The notes under the pieces are model-generated. The model was not told where the DNA came from, did not search any database, and saw only the letters and a list, made by a program, of their open reading frames with translations. Both the position numbers and the translations under genes were made by a program. DNA of 64,000 nucleotides from Gloeophyllum trabeum ATCC 11539 (lineage: Eukaryota; Basidiomycota; Agaricomycetes; Gloeophyllales; Gloeophyllaceae). Position 1 is the first letter of the stretch. Every line of letters starts with the position of its first letter. The DNA is taken from assembly GCF_000344685.1 (NCBI RefSeq), contig NW_006920422.1, positions 82,380 through 146,379 of the forward strand, given 5' to 3'. Of the stretch, positions 47,360-58,337 are shown piece by piece.

Positions 47360-47966
47360 TAGTGATGTGCAGGGCCTGGCTTGGCTTGAAGCCCTGGGCT
47401 TTGGCCTGGCTTGAGCTGGCTCGGGCCTGTCACCAAGTCAAGCCAGGCCCTAGCGTCGGGCTTTGGCCTGGCTCGGGCCTGGCTCGGGCTCAGGCCAGGG
47501 CTTCCATGCTTGGAGAAGGAACGGGTACTGGAGACATACCAAGTATGGGGTTATGCACCCTACTTCATCTAATGGCCACTATGTACAAGGTTAGTGATCC
47601 TACATACATCTGAAGAGCACAACATGCTCACTGAACTGTGTATAGGTTACCGGTGTGCCTCAAACCCGCAATTCTTGAATATGTGTGGGTACTGTAAGCC
47701 ATTAGAACAGCCCCATATAGGGCTAGAATGCATGAGGTTAAATACACAACAGGTATGGTGTGACTTACCTGTGATTTGAAGTCCGGTTCAGCTCATTTAG
47801 CCAGCGCCACAAAGCCCCGGGCCTGCAGGGCCTGGCTCGGGCTTCGGACAACCCAAGCCAGGCCCCGTCCTCGGGCTTGAGTAGGGCTTTGGCCTGGCTC
47901 GGGCCTGCTGAAATAGGGCCTGGCCTGGCCTGGCTCGGGCTTGAAGCCAGGCCGGGCACAACACTA
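47360..47966. mobile_element. hAT-type non-autonomous element with perfect 8-base target duplication
   Basis: The ends are TAGTGATGTGCAGGGCCTGG and the reverse complement of GCCGGGCACAACACTA, matching the hAT terminal consensus YARNG. GAGTGTCC flanks both sides (47352-47359 and 47967-47974), an 8-base target duplication as hAT transposases make. The outer thirds are built of repeated GC-rich words (GGCCTGG, CTCGGGC), while the middle (about 47512-47805) is ordinary sequence. There is no transposase. Confidence 0.85.
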
Positions 47967-48720
47967 GAGTGTCCTGGTGCAGGTCTTACTTATTCTGCCT
48001 CTGCAGCGTCTCAATGGGGAACCACTGATACGCACGCCCAGAGCTGCAGTGTATGGATACAGTGTGTAGCCACCAATTTGCTCAGACAGTGCATTTTATG
48101 CATGTGGTCTTCTATTAGATGAGAATTCAGACTATTACCCCCGGATCCAATCTAGTGCTCTCATTCGTTTGGACTCAATTGCTCGATTCATCAATGCATC
48201 ATCTGCCAGTATATAGGCCGTCATTTATGACTCTGCTGAGTGAGCAGATGACCGGGTGTGGCACGCCGAGGCCCAGTGACTACCAAATCGTCCGAATCTG
48301 GGTCAGATAGAACGTTGGCTGGCTGGAGATCCGGTGCGCGTAATTTCGGTATTCGATACTCAGCCCCTCGCATAATAATAACGAATGCTTGAGTGATGTA
48401 CAACAAATGGAGAGAGCATCTGCTGCCGGCGGTAGAATACAAAGGTCGTGATGGCCGGGCTCGGACGGAACTAATCTGTGGCCCGGGAGAGAGATCTAGA
48501 CGCCACATTTTATCTTCAATGCTCAATCTCGATCCATACCGTGGAAACTCTCCTCCTCAGTGTCTCTCTTAGCCTCCTCTCTCCTACTTGTCTTGCCACC
48601 TTACCACCACCTTCTCTTCCGTCGTCACCGAGTACCACTACCCTTCAATTTCGAGGACTTTCGAGTTTTCAGAGGGCTGTATACCCCTTATATCCCGACG
48701 ATCAGCCCAGTATACTCTCG
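47967..48720. other. Intergenic region and YVH1 promoter
   Basis: No gene was recognised. The last 250 bases before YVH1 are pyrimidine-rich, as is common upstream of basidiomycete start codons. Confidence 0.4.
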
Positions 48721-50864
48721 ATGGACGAAATCATCCCCGGACTATGGGTTGGCGATCTTGCCAGCGCGCTCGACACGGAGAAGCTGCGGGAGAAGGGCAT
48801 CGGTAGCGTCGTTAGTGCTATGCGCGGGCGCGTATCCATCCATCCTGTACGTCCCGTCATCTCATCTCATCTCATCCCATTCCATTACAAGACCTCCTGA
48901 TCCCCCCACCAGACGTTCATCCGCCACCAAATCAACCTCGACGACGAAGAGGACGCAGACGTGCTCTCGCACCTCGTACCCGCGGTGTCTTTCATCCAGG
49001 CGGAGCTCGACAAGGGTCGGGGCGTGCTGATCCATTGCCAGGCTGGGATGAGTGCGTTGCACCATGCTCTCATCCTCGAAATCACGCACTGACTTATCCA
49101 TGCAGGCCGTAGCGCTACGATCGCCGCGGCGTACTTGATGTATGCGCGGAACATGGACCCCGCCTCCGCGCTCGAGCATATCAGAAAAGTACGACCACAA
49201 ACAATGTACGTGCAACATTCCATCCGTTTCATAGCTCTTGACCATAGCTCCCTACATGACAGGCCAAACGAAGGCTTCCTCCGTCAGCTCGATGTATTCT
49301 ACAAAGCTTCCTTCAAAGTCTCGCGGCACGATAAAAACGTTCGCATGTTCTACCTTGAACGCGCCGTCGCAGAAATGATGAGTACGTGTTGTCTCCTTCT
49401 TTTCTTCTTCCTCTCCTCTAGACCCCGCTGACCTCTCCCCACAGACGGCTACGGCGAAATCGAAACAGACATGTTCGCAAAGTATCCCCCAACCCCCTCC
49501 GACAGCGTCCCACCCACACCAGGAGGTCTACACCGCCGCATCCGCTGCAAGCTCTGCCGCACTGAGCTCGCGCGGCGCGAGCACATGATGGACCACGGCC
49601 AGCTCGGGCCCGCCACGCCCGCCGTGTCGATGGGGCTCTCCCCCGCGACCTCCCGCCGCCCGAGCATGGACCCGCAGCAAAGTAACCTCCCGCGCAGGGG
49701 GAGCAACACCGCGAGCGAGCGCAGGCCGTCGGGGTTGGCTGTCCCAAGGCGCCCGTCGGGCCTCGCGAACGACGTGAGCCGCGCATTTCGCGCAGGGTTC
49801 GGCATGACCGCCGCCACCGCCCCCTCCTCCGAATCGACCAACGACGTGTTCGCCTCCGACGACGACGAGGAAGACGACGGCGACTCGAGCGGCACGCAGA
49901 CCCAGCCCGCGGACGCGATGACCGTCCTCCCGCGCTCGCGCTCCGGCTCGATGGCAGCCGTGCACCCGAAGCGCCTCGCGCAGCTCGTCTCCGCAGGCGC
50001 GGGCGTCTCTGATGCCCTGAGTGTCGCCAAGTCGGAGGGCAGCACGGCCGGAGCAGAGAAGGGCTCGGAGAGTGTCCCGGGCGCGCCGCCCACGCCGCCG
50101 CGCTCGCGCTTGGGGTCGGGGGGTGGCTCGAGGAGGGGGAGCGCGGGCGCGGAGGGGATGACGAGGAGCCTAAGCGACTCGCTGAGCATGACGTCGCTGA
50201 GCATGAGCAGCACCGAGAAGGACGACGCGCCGGCACCGCCTATACCGTTATCGAGGCGCGGGAGCTCGTCGGCGGGGCGACCCGCGCTGCCGTTCATCGA
50301 GGAGAATAAGCCGCTCCCGCCCGCCTCGACGGATGCGAAGGAACCGGCGGCGAGTGGTGAGGGGACCGGGCAGCGCCCCCCGCCGCTGTCGCATGGCTCG
50401 GACCTCGCCGCGCAGCTGTTTGCGAACCCTAAGCTCGCAGCGCTGCGTTCGGGGATGGGTATGACGCCGGTCTCGGGACAAGGGTCGAGCAAGCCTGCTG
50501 CGCCCGTCCCTGCGCCGATTTTGATCAACCCGAAATGTTCGGGGTATTTCTTGGAGCCGGTGAGTCTGTGGTTAGGTGAGGTGGGTGGGATGAATCGCTG
50601 ATGCGGTTTGGTGTGGGTAGATGAAGTGGATGGAGCCGTTCCTGGAGCAAGGCCAGTTGGCGGGGAAGATTGTTTGTCCGAACAAGAAGTGCGGAGCGAA
50701 GCTGGGGAACTATGATTGGGCAGGGGTGTGCTGCAGCTGTAAAGAGTGGGTTACACCCGTAAGTTGCTCCGCGTCTGCTTGTTCTACCCGTTTGGTCTGA
50801 CTCATCGATGTTGCCGCGTTAGGGTTTTTGCATCCACAGGTCGAAAGTCGACGAGGTCGTATGA
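48721..50864 (+). CDS. YVH1: Yvh1/DUSP12 dual-specificity phosphatase with C-terminal zinc-binding domain
   Basis: Yvh1 releases Mrt4 from late pre-60S particles through its zinc-binding domain; the phosphatase part is largely dispensable for that role in yeast. Seven exons (48721-48846, 48913-49051, 49106-49205, 49263-49381, 49445-50559, 50621-50758, 50823-50864) give 592 residues, against 364 in yeast. The phosphatase core spans about residues 1-150, with HCQAGMSRS carrying Cys84 and Arg90. The zinc domain is split: CKLC at 196-199, then about 325 residues of Ser/Pro/Arg-rich low complexity. The rest follows as CSGYFLEPMKWM, CPNKKCGAKLGNYDW and WVTPGFCIHRSKVDEV. The long insertion sits inside the zinc-binding domain. 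Confidence 0.93.
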
Positions 50865-51930
50865 TCGAATCCAAGCGCAATGTTTTCTCTATCGTATGTA
50901 TTGTTTCGTCGCATGGGCGCGCAAATCAAACTTGTACCGATACGCACAACGCCATATATCATTCCTCATATTCCTGCAAGACCCGGATCCATCACCATGT
51001 GTATAAAATATCTGTAGTCTACCCGACATTCGAACCGCTGTCCGGAGCTCGACGCTCCATATTTCACAAGCACTTGATATGCGTTCCGCGGGAAGCCCCG
51101 TCTCGATATTTTGAAGAGTGGAAGTCAATATTCACCTTACAAGAGCATTGAACTTCTTCAGGAAGCCTCCATAGCGAGGAACGTTTATTATACATGATCC
51201 ATCGACGAGAGTACGCTCGCATATGTGATCAATTGGTGCCAAGCGATAGTACTCAGAGGGCAGAGCGGGGAAGGTAGAGGACCCCTAGAAAGTCACACAA
51301 TCGGACTACGGTGCACAGAAGAGCAACCAGTCCAGAGTCGACAGTCACCAGTTTACGTTGCGTACGTGGCTTATTATTGGTCTTGTCGATACGACTAGTT
51401 GGACAGAGAACCGAGAACCGGCGATTTAAACTAGGATAATTTTCTGGCATGAGTACGCTATGGAATATCCGGCGTACGCTCGAACATAGAAAGAGTGCGA
51501 GCTGCCGCACAGGACTCCCAGAGAGTTGTAAAATTGACGCGCCAAGCGAGGGTGACCAGACCTCAGCAAGATTAGGGTGTAGACGTCGAAAGGGATGTCA
51601 ACCGAGACATCGAGGCAGAAGTACCGAGTCTGAATCAGTGAACGGAGTATGCGTATGCGGTAGGAACGGATATAAGTCCATACTCAAGTTGGGCAGAGGT
51701 AAATACAGAGTGAGCCTGAGTGGTTCCATTATACGATACGGCGGTGGAAGCAATATCACAGAGGAGGATCACAGCCCGTCATGCATTGGTCCAGCAGCAA
51801 ATGAGAGCACTGGGGAAGTAGGCCGGCGCTTGTAGTGTGACATGCATACGCTGCTAACGAGCGTAGGAACAAGTCGAAAACATCCCGACGCGTCTGCAAC
51901 GTGTCGCAGCTCGCCAGCACTCAGGCGGTC
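50865..51930. other. Intergenic, no recognised feature
   Basis: About 1.07 kb with only short frames. It holds the YVH1 3' UTR and the presumed promoter of the next gene. Confidence 0.4.
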
Positions 51931-53816
51931 ATGGCACCCCCGACCTACCAATCCATTGTTGAACATAGCAAGTCAATTGTTGTCAATGAAAGGCTTGACT
52001 TCTTCGGCGTACCCTACGTGGAGACTGAGCTGGGGTTGCTGGTAAGGGAAATTGTGAGTCCATTACCCACATAACAGAGCATCCGTGTCGCCGAAGACTT
52101 CGCAAAGCACCAGGTTCTCGATCGCGCGCCTACGCCGCATCACGTAGCTTTGGCAGATGCTGTCGTGAACGCACTGAGAGTGCATCTACTGCCAGCCATG
52201 GTGGATGCGATACGTCCACATCTGTCGATGCTGCGATGGCCATCCTCTCCTCCAGGGGTTCGAGTTCAAGGTACATGAGGGTTCGACTGCTCATGGCTAG
52301 GGGAGAACTGATCAGGACTACACGCAGTCTACAATGTAGTCCCTGCTCGGGCAGATGGACCGCATGCCAGCAGCTTCATGCGACGGCCCCGAGGAGATGA
52401 TGACGACAGCATGGTGTTAACAAAGTCGTCGGACAAGCCCAAGCCTGTCGGTGGTTCCTCTGGCAAAGCTCATTCGGGCTCTCGTGGCGCCGGAAAGGTA
52501 GATAAAGGCGTGGACCAGAGCGCGTCGTCGGGTGGGCAAGCAGCAAGCGGAAAACCCGAGAAGAATAGCAAGCCCAGACGGAATGCTGATAGACCGGACC
52601 CTGGATACAGGCTATCACTTCCTAAGGTGAGCAATGCACACTACAGCCTTTTTCTTTACCTCATGGACATCCTGTAGTGCCAGCGGTGCGAGACTTTTGA
52701 TAAGAAAGTCGATTGCTATCGCCTTCCTTCGAAACCGGAAAAGAGTTGCTGGCGCTGCCTCCTTAGTCGCCAGCCCTGTCGCACGGAGGGGACAATCTGT
52801 TTTGGTGAGTTTCCTTACCTACAAGCCACAGGAATGGCGTATGACAATATGGTTGGGCATATTTGCCTTTCCCCTCGCCAGCGTCATCGGATGCACCTGA
52901 CACCGAAGACAAGGCTCCCCCTTCATCGCGGACGCGCAGTCGCACCAAGTCCCAGCAGTCAGCCGGGCCCAAGGAGGTCGCACAGCAGATCACCCCAAAC
53001 ACCCTCGACCGGGAGCTTGCAAACATTCACCGAAGTTTACATCAGCAGTCTACCACTCAGGTTCGGATCTTGGCACTACTGCAAGACAGTGGACTCGCCA
53101 CTGGACCCAGCATAGCTGAGGGGCACGAATCAATGCCTCGTACCCAAAATTCGTCTTCAATGAATCGATCATGTGCCGACCTACCGACCCTAGCTTCGCA
53201 TCGCCACGCACCACCCAATGAGAGTGAACAAGACTTGTTGGTTGCTCCGGAAACTGACTGTGGTGACCATACCGAGAATGAAGTGCTCATGTATATCCCC
53301 AATGCAGGTAACCGGGAGGTCAACGCAAGAGGACCTTTACAGAACCAAGCTTCGACTTCAATGAGCCAAATTCACCAGAATTTAGCAACATTGGGAGCTT
53401 CGCGTGGGGCTAACCGCGGATCCTGGCATAGGAGCACTGCGAGTCCTATGAACCTCACAACGAATTCTCCATTGGTGCTAACAGTGAAGCAGGATCAGGC
53501 AGGACATCCACGTCAAAAGAGGGCCCCCACACCAATGCTCAGGATACGGTTCGAGCGCGCCCCTTCGATGGCCTCACGAGATGCCGACGGGGGCGGAAGT
53601 CTGCGTCCGAGCCAAACCTGGGTAAATCAGATGGGCGGCGAGCCTTCACCAGTGCTTTCCTGGGTGCCGCGGCTGTCGCATTTGCCACAAATGCATCATC
53701 AAATCATCTCTACACCAAGCCTTCACGACCAGAAGGTTGACCAGCAGACCGACAGCGAAGAGGAAATGGAAGATCACCGGCCGCAGAAGAAGAGCCGCCC
53801 CAGTGACAGGCGGTGA
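51931..53816 (+). CDS. Cysteine-motif (CxxC) protein of unknown function
   Basis: Five exons (51931-52053, 52078-52270, 52355-52626, 52678-52804, 52882-53816) give 549 residues; exon phases close, which supports the model. The second of these introns-defining gaps (52054-52077) is very short at 24 bases, so exon 1 or its junction is doubtful. Residues 197-237 carry C-x2-C-x8-C-x10-C-x2-C-x6-C-x6-C, including CQRCETFDKKVDC and CWRCLLSRQPC. This resembles the zinc-cluster-like motifs of many repeat-associated Agaricomycete proteins. Downstream lies SRTRSRTKSQQSAG, a predicted helix (LDRELANIHRSLHQQS) and a long disordered tail ending in basic RPQKKSRPSDRR, compatible with nuclear location. The function is not inferred; a further 3' exon after 53813 is possible. 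Confidence 0.5.
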
Positions 53817-55567
53817 GCAAACATCCAAACTATATGTTGTCGAGAATGTACGTGGGGTTGCGAGTATCACATACCGTCCTGACTCATTCCTGCAGTCTAT
53901 CAAAACAATCGCGATTCCAAATCAGGTGCAGCGAGATGCAAGCGGAAAGGGGAGCCACATTGCGCGGCTGAGTGATAAGTTGCATGCTTCTTGATGAAGC
54001 CCTGCTTTATGGTGCCAAGGACTGCCCATGAACACGAAGTGTAATAGAAACATGCATTCTTGACTCCTGTCGTAGTAATGATGCCGCCAAAGATTGATTC
54101 AAATCCGCGAAGTGGTGCAGAATGAGTGAGCAGGCTACCATGGTCACAGCCAAAGCAAAGCAAGATGCGACCTCTTGAAGTGCGTAAATTGTGGCGAACG
54201 TGGGGTGCATGGAAGCAGGAGGCCTTAAAGACGGAAGGTCGTACATCCTCGTCAACCGTCCTGGGACGATAGCCAGAGAACACGGAACCAATGAGAAAAT
54301 CGGAAACGCACAGCCACAGACCTCGGTGGCGGGGAATTTCAGGAAATTCAATTTTGCATTGAACGTCGTCCTGGCCCGACATCCAGTGCAGCGGAGCTAG
54401 CGCTCGCCGACTCTGTCCGCGAGGCAGCTGCCCCTCTGGATCCTAGTTTTGGGAAGCTTGCAGCACTTGCCAGCGGTCGCGGACGCCGCCGGAGTCCCGG
54501 GGGGGAGATAGCCTAGCTGTTCATCTTGAATACAATCAAGTATACGCCGACGCATACAGCACTGGTCAAGGCAGAGCTCGTGGACGAAGTCGGCGAAGTA
54601 GCTTCTCCACTCGAGAGCCGTTTTGCATCAAACGGTGGTCCTGGCGATTCATCACCTGCTGAAGCAGAGCTCGCGGACAGAGTCCGGGCCTGCTCCTCTC
54701 GCGCGTACTTGAATCCACACTTTTGACGAGACGCACTGCGATGCTTGTCTACACCGATACCTGCTGTGGCATCGAGCATTGTTCTTCCGCTTGCTTCCTT
54801 TCTGCATGGTTGAAATAGTTTCAACAGACAGAGAGCGCGCTTGCCCCGCGCGGTCCGTTGTCCGAAGGGCAATCGCATACAGTACAAGGAGTAGGTATGA
54901 CAAACATATACCGAATTTATTATCATCTTATAAGCCCAGGCGCTTCCCCGACCCCGCGCGGCACGAGCTCGCAAGCTGGTACCGAAATCCGCGCTTCACC
55001 TCCCGTATCTGCCACACAATTTCAGCCAAGGTGCCTGCGCATTCTGCAAGTATCTAAAGGTTGCCATGTTGCTTACCTCTCCCCAATATCATGAGTCGCT
55101 CCTCTTTTTGCTCTCAATCTAGTATCTGTGATTTATACTGAAAGCCCTATATGCAAGTGCCCAGGCCTGTGCGAGCCTTCCCGCAGGTGCTGCGCCTTTT
55201 ACCAGAGGCCACCTCGCGAGTCGCAAGTGGCGCACATCCTTGCCACCCGAAAGCAGCAGTAACGTAGTGATAGCAGGCGTGTGGTTAGATCCCAGTCCGG
55301 GTGCGTCAGAAACCCTGTCATCAGGGGGAAAAAAAGCTACCGGACTCACACCACTCCGACTCCAGCTTACACTGTTCATACCAGACTGACCAAGTCCATA
55401 TGGTATGTAGATAACTCTAATAAATTATCGTAAAGCGTAAAAGTAGCTGTAGTCCGTCGTGCAACAGCCTAGCGAGCGTGAGGTTAGTACATCTGCGAGT
55501 CTACCAGTAGTATAAATAGGGCGAAAGTCGTCTGTCTATCGAGTCCAGGCGTTCCTCATCTTTGTTC
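53817..55567. other. Repeat-derived region; copy of a dispersed repeat at about 54812-55000
   Basis: The segment 54812-55000 matches 61839-62040 in direct orientation (shared GCCCGAAGGGCAAT and CGAGCTCGCAAGCT). Two short related frames at about 54385-54519 and 54580-54726 encode similar peptides (AELALADSVRE and AEAELADRVR), which suggests an old tandem duplication. No intact gene was recognised. Confidence 0.4.
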
Positions 55568-57051
55568 CTAAGCTTTCTCGGCCCACGACGCCTTGCTTGA
55601 GCGCGGCGCCTCGAGGAGGAAGCCGGGGTGGAAGACGTTCAGGGTGAACATCGCCAGGAAGACCATTGTGCCGTCGAGCACGTCTGCGTAACAAACGCAT
55701 CAGCGTGGTGGAAGAGACGAAGAGAGGCGGGGAAACACACTGAAGTATACCTGCGTCCCGATCACGCGACCGTTCCACCCGTCCGAGAGCTCCACCGTGC
55801 GGTATATCGACCTATGATTACCACACGAATCAGTCCATATCCCACAACAGCTAATACGCCTATGTGGATGTTAATCTTACCGGATGAACAGACAGAGCGT
55901 GCTGAAGCACATCGCGCCAATCATCGCCTTCAGTCTCTTATCCACGAGGCCGCGGGGGCCGTTCGCTGTCCATTGCACGTCGTACGGGGCGGGGGAGAGC
56001 GTGTCGGACGAGCGAGAGACGGGGGGCGCGGCGACGGGCGCGCGCGCGGGGCGGTCGAGGTGGTAGCGGACGAAGTACTCGGTGACGAGGAGCATGAAGA
56101 TCGAGAGGATCGCTATTTTTGCAGTGTCAGTCTTTTGGATTGGTGGGAGGGGGGGAGGCAGGACGTACCCAGCTGGAAGCCGATACCTGCTAACATGATT
56201 TTGGTGCCCTTTACAAGAATTCGGATAGGTTAGCAGGAGGGAACAGAAGTGACGAGGGAGACGCACCAGCTTCTGCGAGCTCTCGCTGTTGCCCGAGGCG
56301 AGCCCGCCGCCGAAGGCCTGCAGCACGAGGGCGACGACATCCTATATCCACTCAGTGATTAGCGTCATGTACGCGAGTACTTATGGCAGAATGAAGGGCT
56401 CACGGAAGTGCAGAAGATGATCGTATCTAGCGGGCGGGTCGGGTCAGGTCAGGTCAGCCGGGCACGGGGGAGACAACGAGGGTACTCACACATGCGCGGC
56501 GTAAGGCGACTATACTGCGGACCCAGCCGCCGCGTAAGCCGACCGAAGATGACAAATATCGCCGCGAGCAGCGGCGTCGGGGAAATGATCGTTGAACTAA
56601 GCCTGGGGGAGCGTCAGACTCTGAGGACAATCTCTGGAGTAGAGAGCTGCCTACTGCATGAGGAATGGCGTGTCGTTGGGGATATTCAGCGTCGACCACG
56701 TTCGGCCGCTCCATCCGATAAGCTCGCCGCATGCCGCTAGGACAGCGGTGGGGAGCAGGAACCACAGGCGGAAGAGGACCGCTTCCGCCAAGTGCAACGC
56801 TGGGGAAATGTCAGTCAGAATCGGGGAGGGGGTTGGAAAATATGGGACTTACCACCGGATATGCCGAAGAGCACGAGGAAGAGAATGCATACCCATTGTG
56901 TCGGGATGTAGTGATATGGCGAGAGCTCCCAGACTAGGTCGGCCGGGATGGAGGTGACTGCGAGTACTATTATTATTGTCGTTTCATGATCAGTGGACGC
57001 GCGAAGGAGAATGAAGCAGGAATATCTACCTGTGGTGTTGGTTGAACTCAT
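55568..57051 (-). CDS. RTA1-like seven-helix membrane protein (copy B)
   Basis: Ten exons (57051-57030, 56957-56853, 56799-56655, 56602-56490, 56426-56404, 56341-56267, 56208-56169, 56112-55881, 55811-55741, 55683-55568) give 313 residues. The exon 2 acceptor could lie 9 bases further upstream. Landmarks match copy A: YHYIPTQWVCILFLVLFG, ELIGWSGRTWSTLN, ISPTPLLAAIFVIFGRL, FQLAILSIFMLLVTEYF, IYRTVELSDGWNGRV and NVFHPGFLLEAP. Exons of 145, 113, 23, 40 and 71 bases have exactly the same size as in copy A, so the two are paralogues. A longer hydrophilic loop lies between helices 5 and 6 here. The transported or sensed substrate is unknown. Confidence 0.9.
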
Positions 57052-58028
57052 CCTGGCGGAGGTAAGTATGGAAGCTACGTTTACCCTACTGCACAGAGGA
57101 CCGTACATTTAAGGACGCGCAAGCGTCCGAAGCTACCGGTACACAGCACGCCGCAGGGGACCCTCCTGGATGCCGGGAGGTGTGCGCAGTCGCGCATGGG
57201 CTGCGGTGTCATTCCTTTGCATTGAACGTTTCTCTGGGCCGCAGTCGCGAGTCTCAGTGATGTGCACTGGACGTTGCCACAAGCGTGCGGCGCTCAGCCG
57301 GCTACGGCGATGGCGAGCCGTACGCGTAGTTGGTGGCGGGCTGGAGCATTATCTTCACTGCCCCGGAGCGGCGGGATAACCAACGACAACGAGGAAGGTG
57401 GTGATATTGATGCCGTGCCTGGCGCGGGCGGTGATGGCAAAGAAGCACTGCTGTGCTGAGGCTGTGCAGAACGTTGCTTGCTCCCTGATTGGTCCGCGCA
57501 GTCGATGTCTGGTCACGATCAGTCTATGCAAATGTACACGAAATCATGTCCTCTCCATATGGTTACTTCTTGAATCTTTGAATTTTGACTAGACCCAACT
57601 ATAAGTCCACCTAGGTCCTACGTCAATCTATTCACCGAGAAAGTTTCCTTAATGTGACCTCAAGGGCTTTGCGACACGCCGCGTTATGCCTTTTGTCTCG
57701 ATTTCGTAGGCGATGGGCAGTTTCGCTAAGCAAAGTCCAGTGTAGGTCTGGGCCGTCAGCTGGAAAAGCGAGGTAAGTATAGTAACGTCTGGTAAGAGAA
57801 CGTGTACATCTTACACATGCGATGCCTGTGATTGAGTCTACAAGCCCGTGAGCCGTCAAAGGTCTCATTCACAAAGCTTATGAACATGGATCCCAACTAT
57901 CTCCCCACTACGGTTCCCATCAGTTACTGGTACATTTCCCCCCTGCGCGCAGCATACTACGCGCCACCAGGCCTTCCCCAGAACAGTTCCTGATCGAGGT
58001 TTATGTTTTGAGATGACAGTGATAGACC
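57052..58028. other. Intergenic; no recognised gene
   Basis: A minus-strand frame at 57632-57868 contains HWTLLSETAHRLRNRDKRHN, which looks mildly protein-like, but no start or homologous family was identified. Confidence 0.35.
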
Positions 58029-58337
58029 TAGTGATGCCGCAGTCCGGTTCCCGAACCTGGGAGAACCGGTTCGAACCTCGGACCGGACCCAGGTTCTGGT
58101 CCGCGGTCCGGCTTTAGGGCGAACTTGAAATGAGGTCCAGGTGGGGCCACAGTGCCCGAACCATACCTAAATATGGTAATTTTGAAGGGTTCGAACCCGA
58201 ACCTGACTGGACCCAACGCCATTTTGGGTTCTTTGAGGTTCATGGTCCGGACATTTACCCGAACTGGACCTTGGGTCTGGTCCCAGGTCTGGAAATTTGG
58301 GCCAATAACCGGACCGAGCCAGACCGCGGTATCACTA
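58029..58337. mobile_element. hAT-type MITE with perfect 8-base target duplication
   Basis: The ends are TAGTGATGCCGCAG and the reverse complement of CCGCGGTATCACTA. GATAGACC flanks both sides (58021-58028 and 58338-58345). The body is made of repeated words (GGTCCGG, GAACC, CCGGACC) that can fold on themselves. It shares its terminal TAGTGAT with the element at 47360-47966, so both probably used the same or a related hAT transposase. Confidence 0.85.

Noticed and set aside
49418..50528. Minus-strand frames of 272 and 359 codons over YVH1
   Set aside because: They are antisense shadows of the low-complexity YVH1 exon 5.
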